Assembly: GCA_030654075.1 (NCBI GenBank)
Contig: JAURYB010000180.1
Span: 1-37,756, forward strand
Length of the DNA: 37,756 nt
Reading direction: 5' to 3'
DNA from: Bacteroidales bacterium
GTDB taxonomy: Bacteria; Bacteroidota; Bacteroidia; Bacteroidales; UBA4417
Within the stretch, counting starts at the first letter, position 1, and each line of letters opens with the position of its first letter. The notes under the pieces were generated by a model that was not told where the DNA came from, made no database searches, and saw only the letters and a program-made list of their open reading frames with translations. Shown here piece by piece: positions 16,339 through 24,477 of this stretch. The translations under genes and the position numbers were made by a program.

Positions 16339-17571
16339 ATGAAAAAGACATCTTATACAGTGTTAGCAGGTTTGGCATTTTCTATAGTGCTTCTCAGCTC
16401 TTGTAAAAAATATAACGATCAATTCGATGGACTTGATGCCAAGACCATACCGACCAATGTAGCATCCTATGTTTACACATTAGTGGATGCTGATTACACC
16501 ACCATTGCAACTGAAACAAAAAAACCAGTAACAGATCAAATCACATTATTGAACACCAAATTAAAAACGGCTAGTTCAGCAGATTCTGTAACTATTCTTG
16601 CACAAATTGCCGCTCTGAATCTGACGCTTGTAACGGATTCGCTTTATATTAAAGCAACCTACTTGGGTGCCAATAAATTCTTCAATTCAAAGATGCAGGC
16701 AAAGGATTATGTCCCATATCTGCTGAATAAGAATTATATATTTGCTGATAAGGGTTCTACAATGAGTGCAACGTATAATGTTGTTGACATGGGAGATACA
16801 TTAGCTATACCCGCTGCCAGTAGGTTTACCTTAACAACAGCCGACTATGCACTTATGGGAACCTCAGCTGGCCTACCTGGCCAGTATAATAATATGTCGG
16901 CATCAATGCCAGTGCTGAAATATCTGGATGGCTTTTTAAAATTAAAATGTCCGTATGCTGTAACTGGAAATGTTAAAGTGGTTAGTTATTTATATTATGA
17001 TACAAAATCCACAAAAAAACAATACAGGATTTTGACGTTTAACGGGCTAAACTGGGCCTCAACCGCAAATCAGTACATCAACATCGATCCCACGTGGCTG
17101 TATGACCCGACTATCAAAATCCCACTGGTCAGAGTGTCTCCTAACAATCCTTATATAATGACATTTATCGACTATGTAAGGGTCAATATGCCAGATAAAT
17201 TTTATCAGAAAGGAACGTATATCAATGAAGAGCATTATTTTGGGTTCAGCGCATACTATGCTGAAATAATAATGACAACTGATCGCACCACGTATGGGGA
17301 TGATTCGATAAAGGCAATTACAACCGATGCTGAAAAATACATATTTTTCAAACAAAGAGTTACCCAGGCTATGCCTCTTTTCACTCAATTAAACTTTCCT
17401 TTGCTTCAAACCGATGTATCGGGCATACAACAGTATGTAGTCTGGACTATAATGACCTATTATAGTTCAAGCAAACAGGGTTTATACACCATAAAGATGA
17501 AATGTATTAAATCAGGAACTACTTCGTCGCCAGCTGAGTATGCGGTAGAGAGTATTGTTGAAACCTTCTAG
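16339..17571 (+). CDS. Lipoprotein partner of the TonB receptor, function unknown
   Basis: This 410-residue predicted outer-membrane lipoprotein has signal MKKTSYTVLAGLAFSIVLLS and lipobox Cys22, followed by KKYNDQFDGLDAK. Residues of about 30-130 are polar and Thr-rich, with a short predicted coil (PVTDQITLLNTKLKTA). The rest looks like a mixed alpha/beta module seen in other Bacteroidota TonB-linked lipoproteins: LTTADYALMG, YNNMSASMPVLKYLDGFLK, a Tyr-rich strand (KVVSYLYYD) and WLYDPTIKI. It is not a recognisable SusD (no TPR pattern). Translation is probably coupled with the receptor (11-bp gap) and the operon ends at the strong terminator at 17591. A substrate-capture role is inferred only from position. 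Confidence 0.82.
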   Translation: MKKTSYTVLAGLAFSIVLLSSCKKYNDQFDGLDAKTIPTNVASYVYTLVDADYTTIATETKKPVTDQITLLNTKLKTASSADSVTILAQIAALNLTLVTDSLYIKATYLGANKFFNSKMQAKDYVPYLLNKNYIFADKGSTMSATYNVVDMGDTLAIPAASRFTLTTADYALMGTSAGLPGQYNNMSASMPVLKYLDGFLKLKCPYAVTGNVKVVSYLYYDTKSTKKQYRILTFNGLNWASTANQYINIDPTWLYDPTIKIPLVRVSPNNPYIMTFIDYVRVNMPDKFYQKGTYINEEHYFGFSAYYAEIIMTTDRTTYGDDSIKAITTDAEKYIFFKQRVTQAMPLFTQLNFPLLQTDVSGIQQYVVWTIMTYYSSSKQGLYTIKMKCIKSGTTSSPAEYAVESIVETF

Positions 17572-17590
17572 GTTTTAAATCAGATTTGAA

Positions 17591-17622
17591 AAAGGCTGTC
17601 CCAAAAGGACAGCCTTTTTTTT
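17591..17622 (+). terminator. Strong Rho-independent terminator of the TonB receptor operon
   Basis: An 11-bp perfect stem (AAAGGCTGTCC / GGACAGCCTTT) with a 5-nt loop is followed by a run of T residues, 20 bp after the lipoprotein stop codon. Confidence 0.92.
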
Positions 17623-17867
17623 GCTTGCGGCATGGGCTTGTATAAGGTCAGGATTAAAAGTTGGAGAGGATTATACTTTCTTTTGCCTTTAAGGAGAAGA
17701 TACTTGCCGTCGTGAAAAGTTACCCGCAAAGTACGCAAAGCTAGCGCTATGAACCGCAAAGAGATAGCTGCATTCAAACCTATCTAACATTTTTCTACAC
17801 CAATACGATGGTTTCGTTATCATTATATGTCTATGAAAATAACAAGAACTTGGCGCGGCGTTGCATG

Positions 17868-17923
17868 CGCCGAGACTTCGGCGTGAACTCAGTCGAACGC
17901 TCAGTCGAATGCTCAGTTGAACA
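17868..17923. repeat. Hairpin plus three tandem CTCAGTCGAAYG 12-mers
   Basis: A 6-bp stem (17868-17883) is followed by CTCAGTCGAACG, CTCAGTCGAATG and CTCAGTTGAACA at 17888-17923. The run resembles dispersed non-coding repeats common in Bacteroidota intergenic DNA. Confidence 0.55.
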
Positions 17924-18211
17924 CCTGCCGGAGCAAGCTCATTTAAAAATATTCGATGAGCAAATAAAAGATCAGGCCAGTGGAAAAACTACCCGCATAT
18001 AGCTTGTTTAGTATAAGTTTTCGTGTAAAAAGTGCGTTCTGTTTCCTAACTGATGATATACAGCGCAGGCTTTCGACGTGCTGAAAGCAAGAACCAAACT
18101 TCCGGCAAGCTTTCCGAAGTCAGGCACGGAAGAAACTGGTTCCGGGAAAGCTCTCCCCACCTTGGATAATATATGCCAACACTAAGCTTCCCTGTTCGTT
18201 TGGTGGCGCAT

Positions 18212-18253
18212 AAAAAAAAGGAAGCCAGGGTTAATCCCCCCGGCTTCCTTTTC
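18212..18253 (-). terminator. Rho-independent terminator of the lamin-tail/T9SS gene
   Basis: On the minus strand, AAGGAAGCC pairs with GGCTTCCTT around a G/C-containing loop and is followed by eight T residues. It starts 20 bp after the stop at 18273. Confidence 0.88.
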
Positions 18254-18272
18254 AATATAATGGATAAAATCC

Positions 18273-19166
18273 TTATCTAACGATAAGTTTATGAACTTCT
18301 TTCGTGTTGGTATTTACATTTTTAACCGTAACATAATAGATACCCGGACGCAATTCCGACATTTCTACTTTTCCGGTACTATTCAGATCAACACTTTTAA
18401 CAAGGGATCCAACCGTATTGTTAATAGAAACGCGATAATCACCTTCAGGAGCTTTCACATTAAAGTATGAGGTTGCCGGGTTAGGATAAATGTTACTTCT
18501 TGATGCAGATAATTTGCTTATTCCTGTTGTTCCAAAAGTATGTAAACCGAGATTAGCAATATCATCAATAGCATTTACAATCCACTGTGAATCATCTGCA
18601 TTGGTTCCGGCTGATGCGGCCCAATCTGTAGTTCCAACTATAATACTTGCTTTTCTTACTAAAGTATGATCAACAGTACCGATAGCAATTCCGGCAACAT
18701 CCCATCCTGATCCTGGATCAACAGAAGGTATTCCAATAACATCAATCAAAACATCACCTTTAAATAAGCCCATTGCATCATCACCGGTATAAAAAGGAAT
18801 TGTACCTCCCACAACTAATTTATCATAAACAACCTTCAGGTCAGCAACTGCTAATACTCCTGCACTTGCATCACTTGTAGATATTACATAAACGTCGTTA
18901 GAAGCCAGTGTTCCTGTTAATGGCATTACATAGCTGATTCCATCAACGCCCCATCCTGTACCGTTATGCGATTGCTTAACAGAATAAGCGCTTAGATCAA
19001 CATCTGCGCCGGTACCATTAAAAATTTCAAAAGCTCTGCTGTTGACAGATCCTTCCTCATATTCCGAGAAGAATAGGTCGGTTGCAACCTGAGCATTTAA
19101 CTTAGCTACACTTACAAGGGTAAAGAGGCTAAGCGCAATAAATTTAAAAAGTAAAAGTTTTTTCAT
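18273..19166 (-). CDS. T9SS-secreted lamin-tail-domain protein
   Basis: This 297-residue secreted protein has a signal peptide at about residues 1-25 (KLNAQ). A lamin-tail (LTD) domain follows (about 28-210): LFFSEYEEGSVNSRAFEIFN opens it, matching the ISEY-EG-x-N-x-A-x-E-I-x-N pattern also found at the front of ExeM-type extracellular nucleases. The last 75 residues are a type A T9SS sorting domain (YPNPATSYFNV, RPGIYYVTV, HKLIVR). No catalytic domain is present, so this is a binding module carried to the surface, not an enzyme by itself. The promoter at 19204 and terminator at 18212 make it a single-gene unit. LTD modules are found in nucleases and phosphoesterases, which fits the neighbouring HKD protein. 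Confidence 0.88.
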   Translation of the reverse strand: MKKLLLFKFIALSLFTLVSVAKLNAQVATDLFFSEYEEGSVNSRAFEIFNGTGADVDLSAYSVKQSHNGTGWGVDGISYVMPLTGTLASNDVYVISTSDASAGVLAVADLKVVYDKLVVGGTIPFYTGDDAMGLFKGDVLIDVIGIPSVDPGSGWDVAGIAIGTVDHTLVRKASIIVGTTDWAASAGTNADDSQWIVNAIDDIANLGLHTFGTTGISKLSASRSNIYPNPATSYFNVKAPEGDYRVSINNTVGSLVKSVDLNSTGKVEMSELRPGIYYVTVKNVNTNTKEVHKLIVR

Positions 19167-19512
19167 AATTGTAAGATTTAGGTTTAAAGATTTTTTAACT
19201 CAACAAAAGTAAGTAAATACTTCGTTGAATAGCAGGTCTTTCAAATTAATTTTCCAATAAGTTAATAAGTATTTAAGTTTAGGCATATGAGAATGATGAT
19301 ACACTGGTCGAAATACATATTGAGAAAAACATACTTTAGGTCAGGATTTAAAGCAGGCTCAAAAAAACGAATATTGAAGTCAGATTCAAAATTGGCAGGC
19401 TGCTGTGAGATTTTAAGACAGCTAAAAAAAATCGTTATTTTCTATTCCTTATACCTTAAACCTTATACCATACACCTTTTTTATAAATCCCAATAACAAA
19501 CGAGCTTATGTT
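19167..19512. other. Intergenic stretch between the LTD protein and the glycosyltransferase
   Basis: This 346-bp AT-rich stretch holds the promoter at 19204-19211. A short plus-strand open frame (about 70 codons) has no recognisable domain and is not called. Confidence 0.5.
19204..19211 (-). promoter_or_regulatory. -7 promoter element (TACTTTTG) for the LTD/T9SS gene
   Basis: The minus strand reads TACTTTTG, which fits TAnnTTTG, 38 bp before the ATG at 19166. No clear -33 element was seen. Confidence 0.5.
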
Positions 19513-20241
19513 TTAACCAATCAAAGGTTTTATCTGTTTAAATCTCAGGCTCATTACGCCGAGGAAAGCTTCTTTGAATATTTTAGAACTCATTTTGGAT
19601 GTTCCTTCGGTTCGGTCAGTGAATATGATCGGTACTTCGGTAATTTTAAATCCCAGTTTCCACGCGGTATACTTCATTTCTATCTGAAACGCGTAACCCA
19701 TAAACTTTACAGAGTCAAGATTAATTGTACGAAGCACTTTCGCTGAATAGCATTTAAAACCAGCTGTTGTATCGGCAACATCCATTCCTAAAATAAAACG
19801 CACATACATGGAAGCGCCATACGACATCAGCACCCGGCCCATAGGCCAGTTAACCACGTTAACCCCTTTTATATAGCGGGAGCCTATTGCCATATCGGCA
19901 CCTTCAACTGCGCAGGCATTATAAAGACGGACAAGATCATCCGGATTATGCGAAAAATCGCAGTCCATTTCAAAAATATAATCATATCCTTTAGCAAGCG
20001 CCCATTTGAAACCTTCGATGTAGGCGGTTCCCAGGCCGAGTTTGCCTTTACGTTCAAGGATAAACAGTTTGCCCGCGTATTCAGGCATCAGGCTTTTGAT
20101 TATATCCCCGGTGCCATCGGGGGAATTATCCTCCACGATAAGCAGATGAAAATCTTTAGTTAATGAGAATACTTTGCGAATCATCTTCGCAATGTTTTCT
20201 TTCTCGTTATATGTGGGAATTATTACCAGGCTATCAGACAC
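19513..20241 (-). CDS. Polyprenol-phosphate mannosyltransferase-like glycosyltransferase
   Basis: This 242-residue GT2-family enzyme resembles dolichol/polyprenol-phosphate mannose synthase (DPM1). It should move a sugar from a nucleotide donor to a polyprenyl phosphate at the inner face of the membrane. Motifs: VIIPTYNEKENI near the N-terminus, VEDNSPDGTGDI, the metal-binding DXD-like FEMDCDFSHNP, GSRYIKGV and the C-terminal FTDRTEGTSKMS that forms the acceptor-side loop. No membrane segment follows, as in the soluble DPM1 type. The start is GTG at 20241 (GTG TCT GAT AGC), since no ATG fits. It is probably housekeeping for glycan or protein O-glycosylation; Bacteroidota often keep this gene close to pyrC. 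Confidence 0.9.
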   Translation of the reverse strand: MSDSLVIIPTYNEKENIAKMIRKVFSLTKDFHLLIVEDNSPDGTGDIIKSLMPEYAGKLFILERKGKLGLGTAYIEGFKWALAKGYDYIFEMDCDFSHNPDDLVRLYNACAVEGADMAIGSRYIKGVNVVNWPMGRVLMSYGASMYVRFILGMDVADTTAGFKCYSAKVLRTINLDSVKFMGYAFQIEMKYTAWKLGFKITEVPIIFTDRTEGTSKMSSKIFKEAFLGVMSLRFKQIKPLIG

Positions 20242-20640
20242 AGCGTATTTTTTTTGCCTGACGAAATTAAAAAAAAATACAAGACGGATTATTTATTTAA
20301 GAATTGTTATGAGTATCTTTCTTTAAATCAGGTTAATCCGAAATACTTTCATACTTGCTTAGAGTATTAAGACCAGGGTTGGGTAAAAGCCCTAAAATCA
20401 TATATTGCATTGAATATCTGCGCCTTATAGTATAATAGCCCCAACATATCGTTTACAAACAAATAAATATCTTCCTGATTTAGAGAATTGCTTTAAAATT
20501 ACTTGTACGTTTGTATCCCCAATTTTTTTTTCTGATGGATTATCTTGCCCAAATTAAAGGGTGAGATTCAAAGTAAAACATCGGAGAGCCAATCCTATAG
20601 ATTTTATTTTTAAAACCATAGAACCTAAAAAAACAAATAC
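20242..20640. other. Divergent intergenic region before the HKD protein gene
   Basis: A 399-bp AT-rich region carrying the promoter element at 20506-20513. No gene or RNA was recognised. Confidence 0.5.
20506..20513 (+). promoter_or_regulatory. -7 promoter element (TACGTTTG)
   Basis: TACGTTTG matches TAnnTTTG, with a TTG at 20488-20490 upstream, but only 15 bp separate them. It lies about 130 bp before the ATG at 20641. Confidence 0.4.
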
Positions 20641-22905
20641 ATGAAAAAAACAATTATTCTCGCACTTGTCTTTCTAGGCATTGCTACCCTTACAAATGCG
20701 CAAACCACCACTATTTTGGAAGCCCGGGGAAAAGGTATTGGAGTTGTGGTTACAGTTAAAGGTATTGTTACCCATGGAGCCGAATTCGGCTCAATTCGTT
20801 ATCTTCAGGATAATACAGCCGGTATAGCTGCCTATGCCGCTCTTACCGCTCCTATGGGGCCAATACTTAGCACAGTAAACAGAGGGGATTCGATTACGGT
20901 TACCGGGACACTAAAAAATTATAATGGCTTGCTTGAACTCGATCCATTGACCAATGTTGTTGTGAATTCAAAAGGAAACCCGGTGCCGGAACCTATTGTA
21001 TTAACCCCCGCTCAAATTGGTGAAACCTATGAGGGCAGGTTAGTGCAGATTAATCACGCATCTTTCAATGATGCAGGCGGAATTTTTGCCGGGAATAAAA
21101 CCTATGGGATTACTTCAGACGGTGAAAGTGTAAATATTTTTGTTAAAACCGGCCAGAATATCGTGGGGCAGCCAATTCCCAATGGACTTGTAAACCTTAC
21201 AGCCGTGTCGGCCCAATATTCTTTTACCAGCGTAGGAGGCTACCAGTTGCTCCCACGCGACACCAATGATATTCATAAAACCAGTGCCATTTATCTTATG
21301 GGTTCGCTGAACAATACGAATTTCACAAAAAATGAACTTGATTTCGGTTGGATAACCAATATTACAGGCACTACGGAGATGTATTACGGATTATCTGCTG
21401 CCGATGTAAAAGCGAACAATTCAAGTAACACAGAAGCATCTACCAGCCATACTATTGCGTTATCAGGTTTTTTGGCAGGGCAGGTTATCTGGGCACAGGC
21501 GTTTTCAGTAAATGGGACTGATACGGCCTTCTCCAAAATCTTACCCTTTGCTACAATTTCCAACTCAAGCGGGGACATAAAGACTTATTTTAGTACGCCG
21601 GTAGACAATTCGTATTCCTCTGGTGATGATGCCATATATCTTAATGATCTTATTGATGATACATTAATAAATTATATCAAGCGGGCAAAGTATTCAATTG
21701 ACCTTATCATCTACAATTTTAACAACGATGGCATAAGTAATATCAGTGACGAATTGAAAGCGGCTGCAAACCGCGGATTAACAGTACGTGTGATCGGATG
21801 TGGCACTACAGCTAACCTTGGCATCGACGTACTTGCAGGCTCAGCTGTACATACATTCATAGGCCCTAACGAATACAACCGCGCTGGACTAATGCATAAC
21901 AAGTTTATCTTGTTTGATACTGAGTCAGCTGATCCGAATGACCCATGGGTATGGACAGGATCGACTAATTTAACCGATGAGCAGATTAACCTGGATGCCA
22001 ATAATGTAATTATAATACAGGATCAGAGCCTTGCACGTGGCTATAAAATTGAATTCGAAGAAATGTGGGGATCAAACGCAAGCACGCCAAATGCTGCAAA
22101 TGCCAAATTCGGATCAACCAAAAAGAATAACACTCCCCATGAGTATATTATTAACGGCAAAAGAGTTGAAAGTTACTTCAGCCCGACTGACGGGGTAAAT
22201 GCTCAAATCGTTCAACATATCAACACTACAAACCACGATTTGAATATTGCAACCATGTTGCTCACCCGTGATGAAATAGCCGCCGCGATTGCTGCAAGTA
22301 AAACTGCAGGTAATAGTGTAAATATGCTCACTGATGCTTCGGGCGCTAATGCAATCACCGTAAATACGACTCTTCTTGCTGCCCTTGGAACAACCAATTA
22401 TGTTTTTTATGGGAGCTCAGGAATCATGCATAACAAATATATGATAATAGATCAGGGCGCATCGGAATCGGATCCACAGGTATGGACTGGCTCGCATAAC
22501 TGGAGTGCTGCTGCTGACAACGATAACGATGAGAATACGCTTGTGATTCACGATGCAACTTTAGCCAATATCTATTATCAGAATTTTGTCAAACTTTATA
22601 CAAGCAGCAACGGCGTTTTAACGGGCCTAACTGTGAATCAAATGCGTAGTAATAATGGTTTGCTTGTTTACCCTAATCCTGTTCAGAACGGAAAGCTGAA
22701 TATATCCTGTTTTCTTCAAACTGCTGATAAGGGAACTTTACAACTTATTGACGCAACAGGTAAAATAGTTGCCCAAAAAGCTGTTCTCCTGAATAATGGC
22801 GAAAATATCCTGAATTATTCCTTCCCTGGTTCACATAAAGGCCTGTATTTTATTAAGCTAACAACAACCAAAGCCGTGTTGAATCAAAAAGTATTGTTTG
22901 AATAA
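20641..22905 (+). CDS. T9SS-secreted OB-fold / double-HKD phospholipase D-like protein
   Basis: This 754-residue secreted protein has a signal peptide at 1-20. An OB-fold/DUF5689-like domain follows (about 22-195: VVTVKGIVTHGAEFG, YLQDNTAGIAAY, GDSITVTGTLKNYNGLLEL), then a fibronectin-like linker (about 215-305). A phospholipase D-type pair comes next: HKD1 has His419, Lys421 and Asp426 (GLMHNKFILFD) followed by WTGSTN, and HKD2 has His597, Lys599 and Asp604 (GIMHNKYMIID) followed by WTGSHN. The final 75 residues are a type A T9SS sorting domain (LLVYPNPVQNGKLNI, KGLYFIKL). Both HKD motifs are intact, so a phosphodiesterase acting outside the cell, on DNA or phospholipid, is likely. OB-fold plus nuclease-type fusions of this kind favour nucleic acid. 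Confidence 0.9.
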   Translation: MKKTIILALVFLGIATLTNAQTTTILEARGKGIGVVVTVKGIVTHGAEFGSIRYLQDNTAGIAAYAALTAPMGPILSTVNRGDSITVTGTLKNYNGLLELDPLTNVVVNSKGNPVPEPIVLTPAQIGETYEGRLVQINHASFNDAGGIFAGNKTYGITSDGESVNIFVKTGQNIVGQPIPNGLVNLTAVSAQYSFTSVGGYQLLPRDTNDIHKTSAIYLMGSLNNTNFTKNELDFGWITNITGTTEMYYGLSAADVKANNSSNTEASTSHTIALSGFLAGQVIWAQAFSVNGTDTAFSKILPFATISNSSGDIKTYFSTPVDNSYSSGDDAIYLNDLIDDTLINYIKRAKYSIDLIIYNFNNDGISNISDELKAAANRGLTVRVIGCGTTANLGIDVLAGSAVHTFIGPNEYNRAGLMHNKFILFDTESADPNDPWVWTGSTNLTDEQINLDANNVIIIQDQSLARGYKIEFEEMWGSNASTPNAANAKFGSTKKNNTPHEYIINGKRVESYFSPTDGVNAQIVQHINTTNHDLNIATMLLTRDEIAAAIAASKTAGNSVNMLTDASGANAITVNTTLLAALGTTNYVFYGSSGIMHNKYMIIDQGASESDPQVWTGSHNWSAAADNDNDENTLVIHDATLANIYYQNFVKLYTSSNGVLTGLTVNQMRSNNGLLVYPNPVQNGKLNISCFLQTADKGTLQLIDATGKIVAQKAVLLNNGENILNYSFPGSHKGLYFIKLTTTKAVLNQKVLFE

Positions 22906-22933
22906 CAGCTCAAACTAATATATTTTTTCTAAT

Positions 22934-22970
22934 AAAAAAAGAAGCTGTCGGATAAGGCAGCTTCTTTTTT
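22934..22970. terminator. Strong terminator after the HKD protein gene
   Basis: A long stem (AAAAAAGAAGCTG / CAGCTTCTTTTTT, loop about 10 nt) lies 28 bp downstream of the stop, with A and T runs on either side, so it could act in both directions. Confidence 0.88.
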
Positions 22971-22979
22971 CTTTTAAAA

Positions 22980-23042
22980 GTTGCAGCGCACCATACTATT
23001 TGTAGCTAATAATATAAAACAATCATTTAGGTGCAGAGCACC
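22980..23042 (-). repeat. REP-like hairpin pair, 3' side of the RAYT
   Basis: Two 13-nt hairpins, 22980-22992 and 23030-23042, start 50 bp apart. Read on the minus strand they are GGTGC-GCT-GCAAC and GGTGC-TCT-GCACC. Each is preceded by a conserved TANTAY-type flank and followed by A/T-rich sequence. The 5-bp stem with a 3-nt loop, and the pairing with the transposase remnant, fit REP sequences mobilised by RAYT enzymes. Confidence 0.72.
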
Positions 23043-23054
23043 GTAATATTTAAA

Positions 23055-23534
23055 TTATTCCCACGAATATACGTTTTCAAAGAATTCAAACATGTATTCA
23101 TCTTTAAACTCAATTCCGTTTTTAAAAAGTATCTCAGTGTATTCTTCCTTAAAAGATTTCTTCTGATGATGGCTTTCCTGCTTATCAATATATTTAACTA
23201 CCTGATTTATTTGTGATCGGGAATGTGTAAATGCTCCATATCCTTTTTGCCAATCAAATTTAAATTTTGAAAACCCCTTTAGTTTAATCCAAAGATTGCT
23301 TGATGTCTATATTTCTTCCACCAAGTCAGGAATAAGTTGATTGACATTATAGCCGATAAAAATATGAATATGGTCCGGGTTTGAGCCTATTGACAGTAGC
23401 TTGTGTTTATTATTTTGGAATATGCCGGTGATGTACTTTTCCAATTCATCTTTCCATTGTTTCCTGATCAGTGCTTCCCGGTGCTTAACCGCGAAAACAA
23501 GATGGAAATAGCTTTGCGTATATGTATTAGCCAT
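23055..23534 (-). pseudogene. REP-associated tyrosine transposase (RAYT, IS200-like), one in-frame stop
   Basis: A Y1 (HUH) transposase of 160 codons counting the stop, starting MANTYTQSYFHLVFAVKHRE. The HUH metal motif is DHIHIFIGYN, and the tyrosine helix is QVVKYIDKQESHH in the second half, with Tyr as nucleophile. Reading is broken by a single TAG at 23307-23309 (after LVEEI). Without it the frame continues uninterrupted through TSSNLWIKLKGF, FDWQKGYGAFTHSRSQI and FEFFENVYSWE to a TAA at 23055-23057. In relatives the stop codon position is usually Lys (AAG), so one substitution explains the damage. The enzyme family moves single-stranded REP hairpins. The flanking hairpin pairs are in inverted orientation to each other, the usual RAYT/REP arrangement. 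Confidence 0.85.
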
Positions 23535-23547
23535 TGTTTTATACTAC

Positions 23548-23609
23548 GGTGCGTTGCACCTTCAGTTAAATCTTCTGTTTTATCTGCAAATAGTACGGTG
23601 CGCCGCACC
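23548..23609 (+). repeat. REP-like hairpin pair, 5' side of the RAYT
   Basis: Hairpins GGTGC-GTT-GCACC (23548-23560) and GGTGC-GCC-GCACC (23597-23609) start 49 bp apart. Both follow TACTAC or TAGTAC and precede CTT. The core matches the opposite-orientation pair at 22980-23042. Confidence 0.75.
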
Positions 23610-23767
23610 TTTAAATTAGAGTTATACTGACTGGTATTACAGATACAAATATACAATTCAAGAAGGCTAATTTGATATCAGCTAAAGTAAAAATAAATAT
23701 CTACAAACGGTTTTTAAAATGAATAATATATAAAAGCGGACTAAACTATTACAGATTGAAATGCTAA

Positions 23768-24463
23768 TTATTTAAACAGCCCCACTTCAACCCCAACCAT
23801 TAATCTTGGCAATTCAGGCATGGCATAAGATGATTTAAATATATCGCTTAACCTGTAACCAGCTGTAAGCGCGTAACGGCCTATACCTATCCTGCCAAGT
23901 AAACCATAGGAGAAGTTTTCGACATATTTCAATTGGGTTGTTGATTCCTTTACTTTTTCCTCTTCATCATTAGTATTGATGGTTTTATATTTCTTTTGAA
24001 AATTCCATCCGCCATACGCGCCCATATCGAGATAGTTCCCAATATAATTACCCCTGCGACCCACATTTATCCTGACAAAAGCAGAACTTGCCAGGGTGGA
24101 GATCTGGAATTTTTCTTTGTCATTTACCGTGTTGTCAGGAAACGTTTTAGGCTCCTTTTGCTTAATTTTATACGCCGTTGAATTTAGTCCCAGGTCCAGG
24201 CCCAGGGCTAAATAATTAGTTAATCTACGTTTGTACCTGATACCAATATTAAATGCTGACGATAATCCGGGTTTGGTATAATTTACCGCTTCGTTGGTAT
24301 AGAATGGAAACCCCAGGCCAATATACCCATAGGTGAAATTCTTTAGATTCGGACCACGAGTTGGCCGGACTGTATCCGCTTTCACATTTTGTTGCAGCAA
24401 TATTTCCTGTGAAAAAGCTCCAAGTGAAATCAATAGTAGGGAAACTGTGAGTATATGTTTCAT
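23768..24463 (-). CDS. Outer-membrane beta-barrel-like protein
   Basis: This 231-residue protein has a signal peptide at about 1-18 (LGAFSQ), and a periplasmic stretch leads into a barrel-like region. That region shows alternating hydrophobic/polar strands with repeated Gly and aromatic residues (GYIGLGFPFY, LALGLDLGLNS, AFVRINVGRRG, YLDMGAYGGW, YGLLGRIGIGRYALTAGYRLS), and it ends LMVGVEVGLFK. It looks like an eight- to ten-strand outer-membrane barrel of the PorT-like/OmpA-barrel type. It follows the subtilase gene by 14 bp on the same strand, so the two are likely cotranscribed and may interact at the cell surface. The specific role is unknown. Confidence 0.8.
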   Translation of the reverse strand: MKHILTVSLLLISLGAFSQEILLQQNVKADTVRPTRGPNLKNFTYGYIGLGFPFYTNEAVNYTKPGLSSAFNIGIRYKRRLTNYLALGLDLGLNSTAYKIKQKEPKTFPDNTVNDKEKFQISTLASSAFVRINVGRRGNYIGNYLDMGAYGGWNFQKKYKTINTNDEEEKVKESTTQLKYVENFSYGLLGRIGIGRYALTAGYRLSDIFKSSYAMPELPRLMVGVEVGLFK

Positions 24464-24477
24464 AAATAATCTGTCAA

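Larger units (their letters stand above)
17572..18272. other. Repeat-bearing intergenic region
   Basis: About 700 bp without a supported gene. It holds the terminators at 17591 and 18212, three CGCAAAG motifs at 17725-17761, a hairpin CGCCGA-GACT-TCGGCG at 17868-17883 and three tandem 12-mers at 17888-17923. A 64-codon open frame across the repeats is not credible as a gene. Confidence 0.6.

Noticed and set aside
16339..17571. SusD-like glycan-binding lipoprotein
   Set aside because: The partner of the receptor lacks the helical TPR pattern and conserved N-terminal block of SusD, so the locus is not called a polysaccharide utilisation locus.
17808..18002. 64-codon open frame with Ser-Val-Glu repeats
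   Set aside because: The apparent protein repeat is just the translation of three tandem CTCAGTCGAAYG 12-mers in non-coding DNA.
19287..19496. 69-codon plus-strand open frame between two minus-strand genes
   Set aside because: Low-complexity, Lys/Ser-rich, no promoter or RBS and no family resemblance.
22980..23609. CRISPR array suggested by repeated GGTGC hairpins
   Set aside because: Only four short units in opposite orientations with related, not unique, spacers, and a transposase between them; REP elements explain them better.
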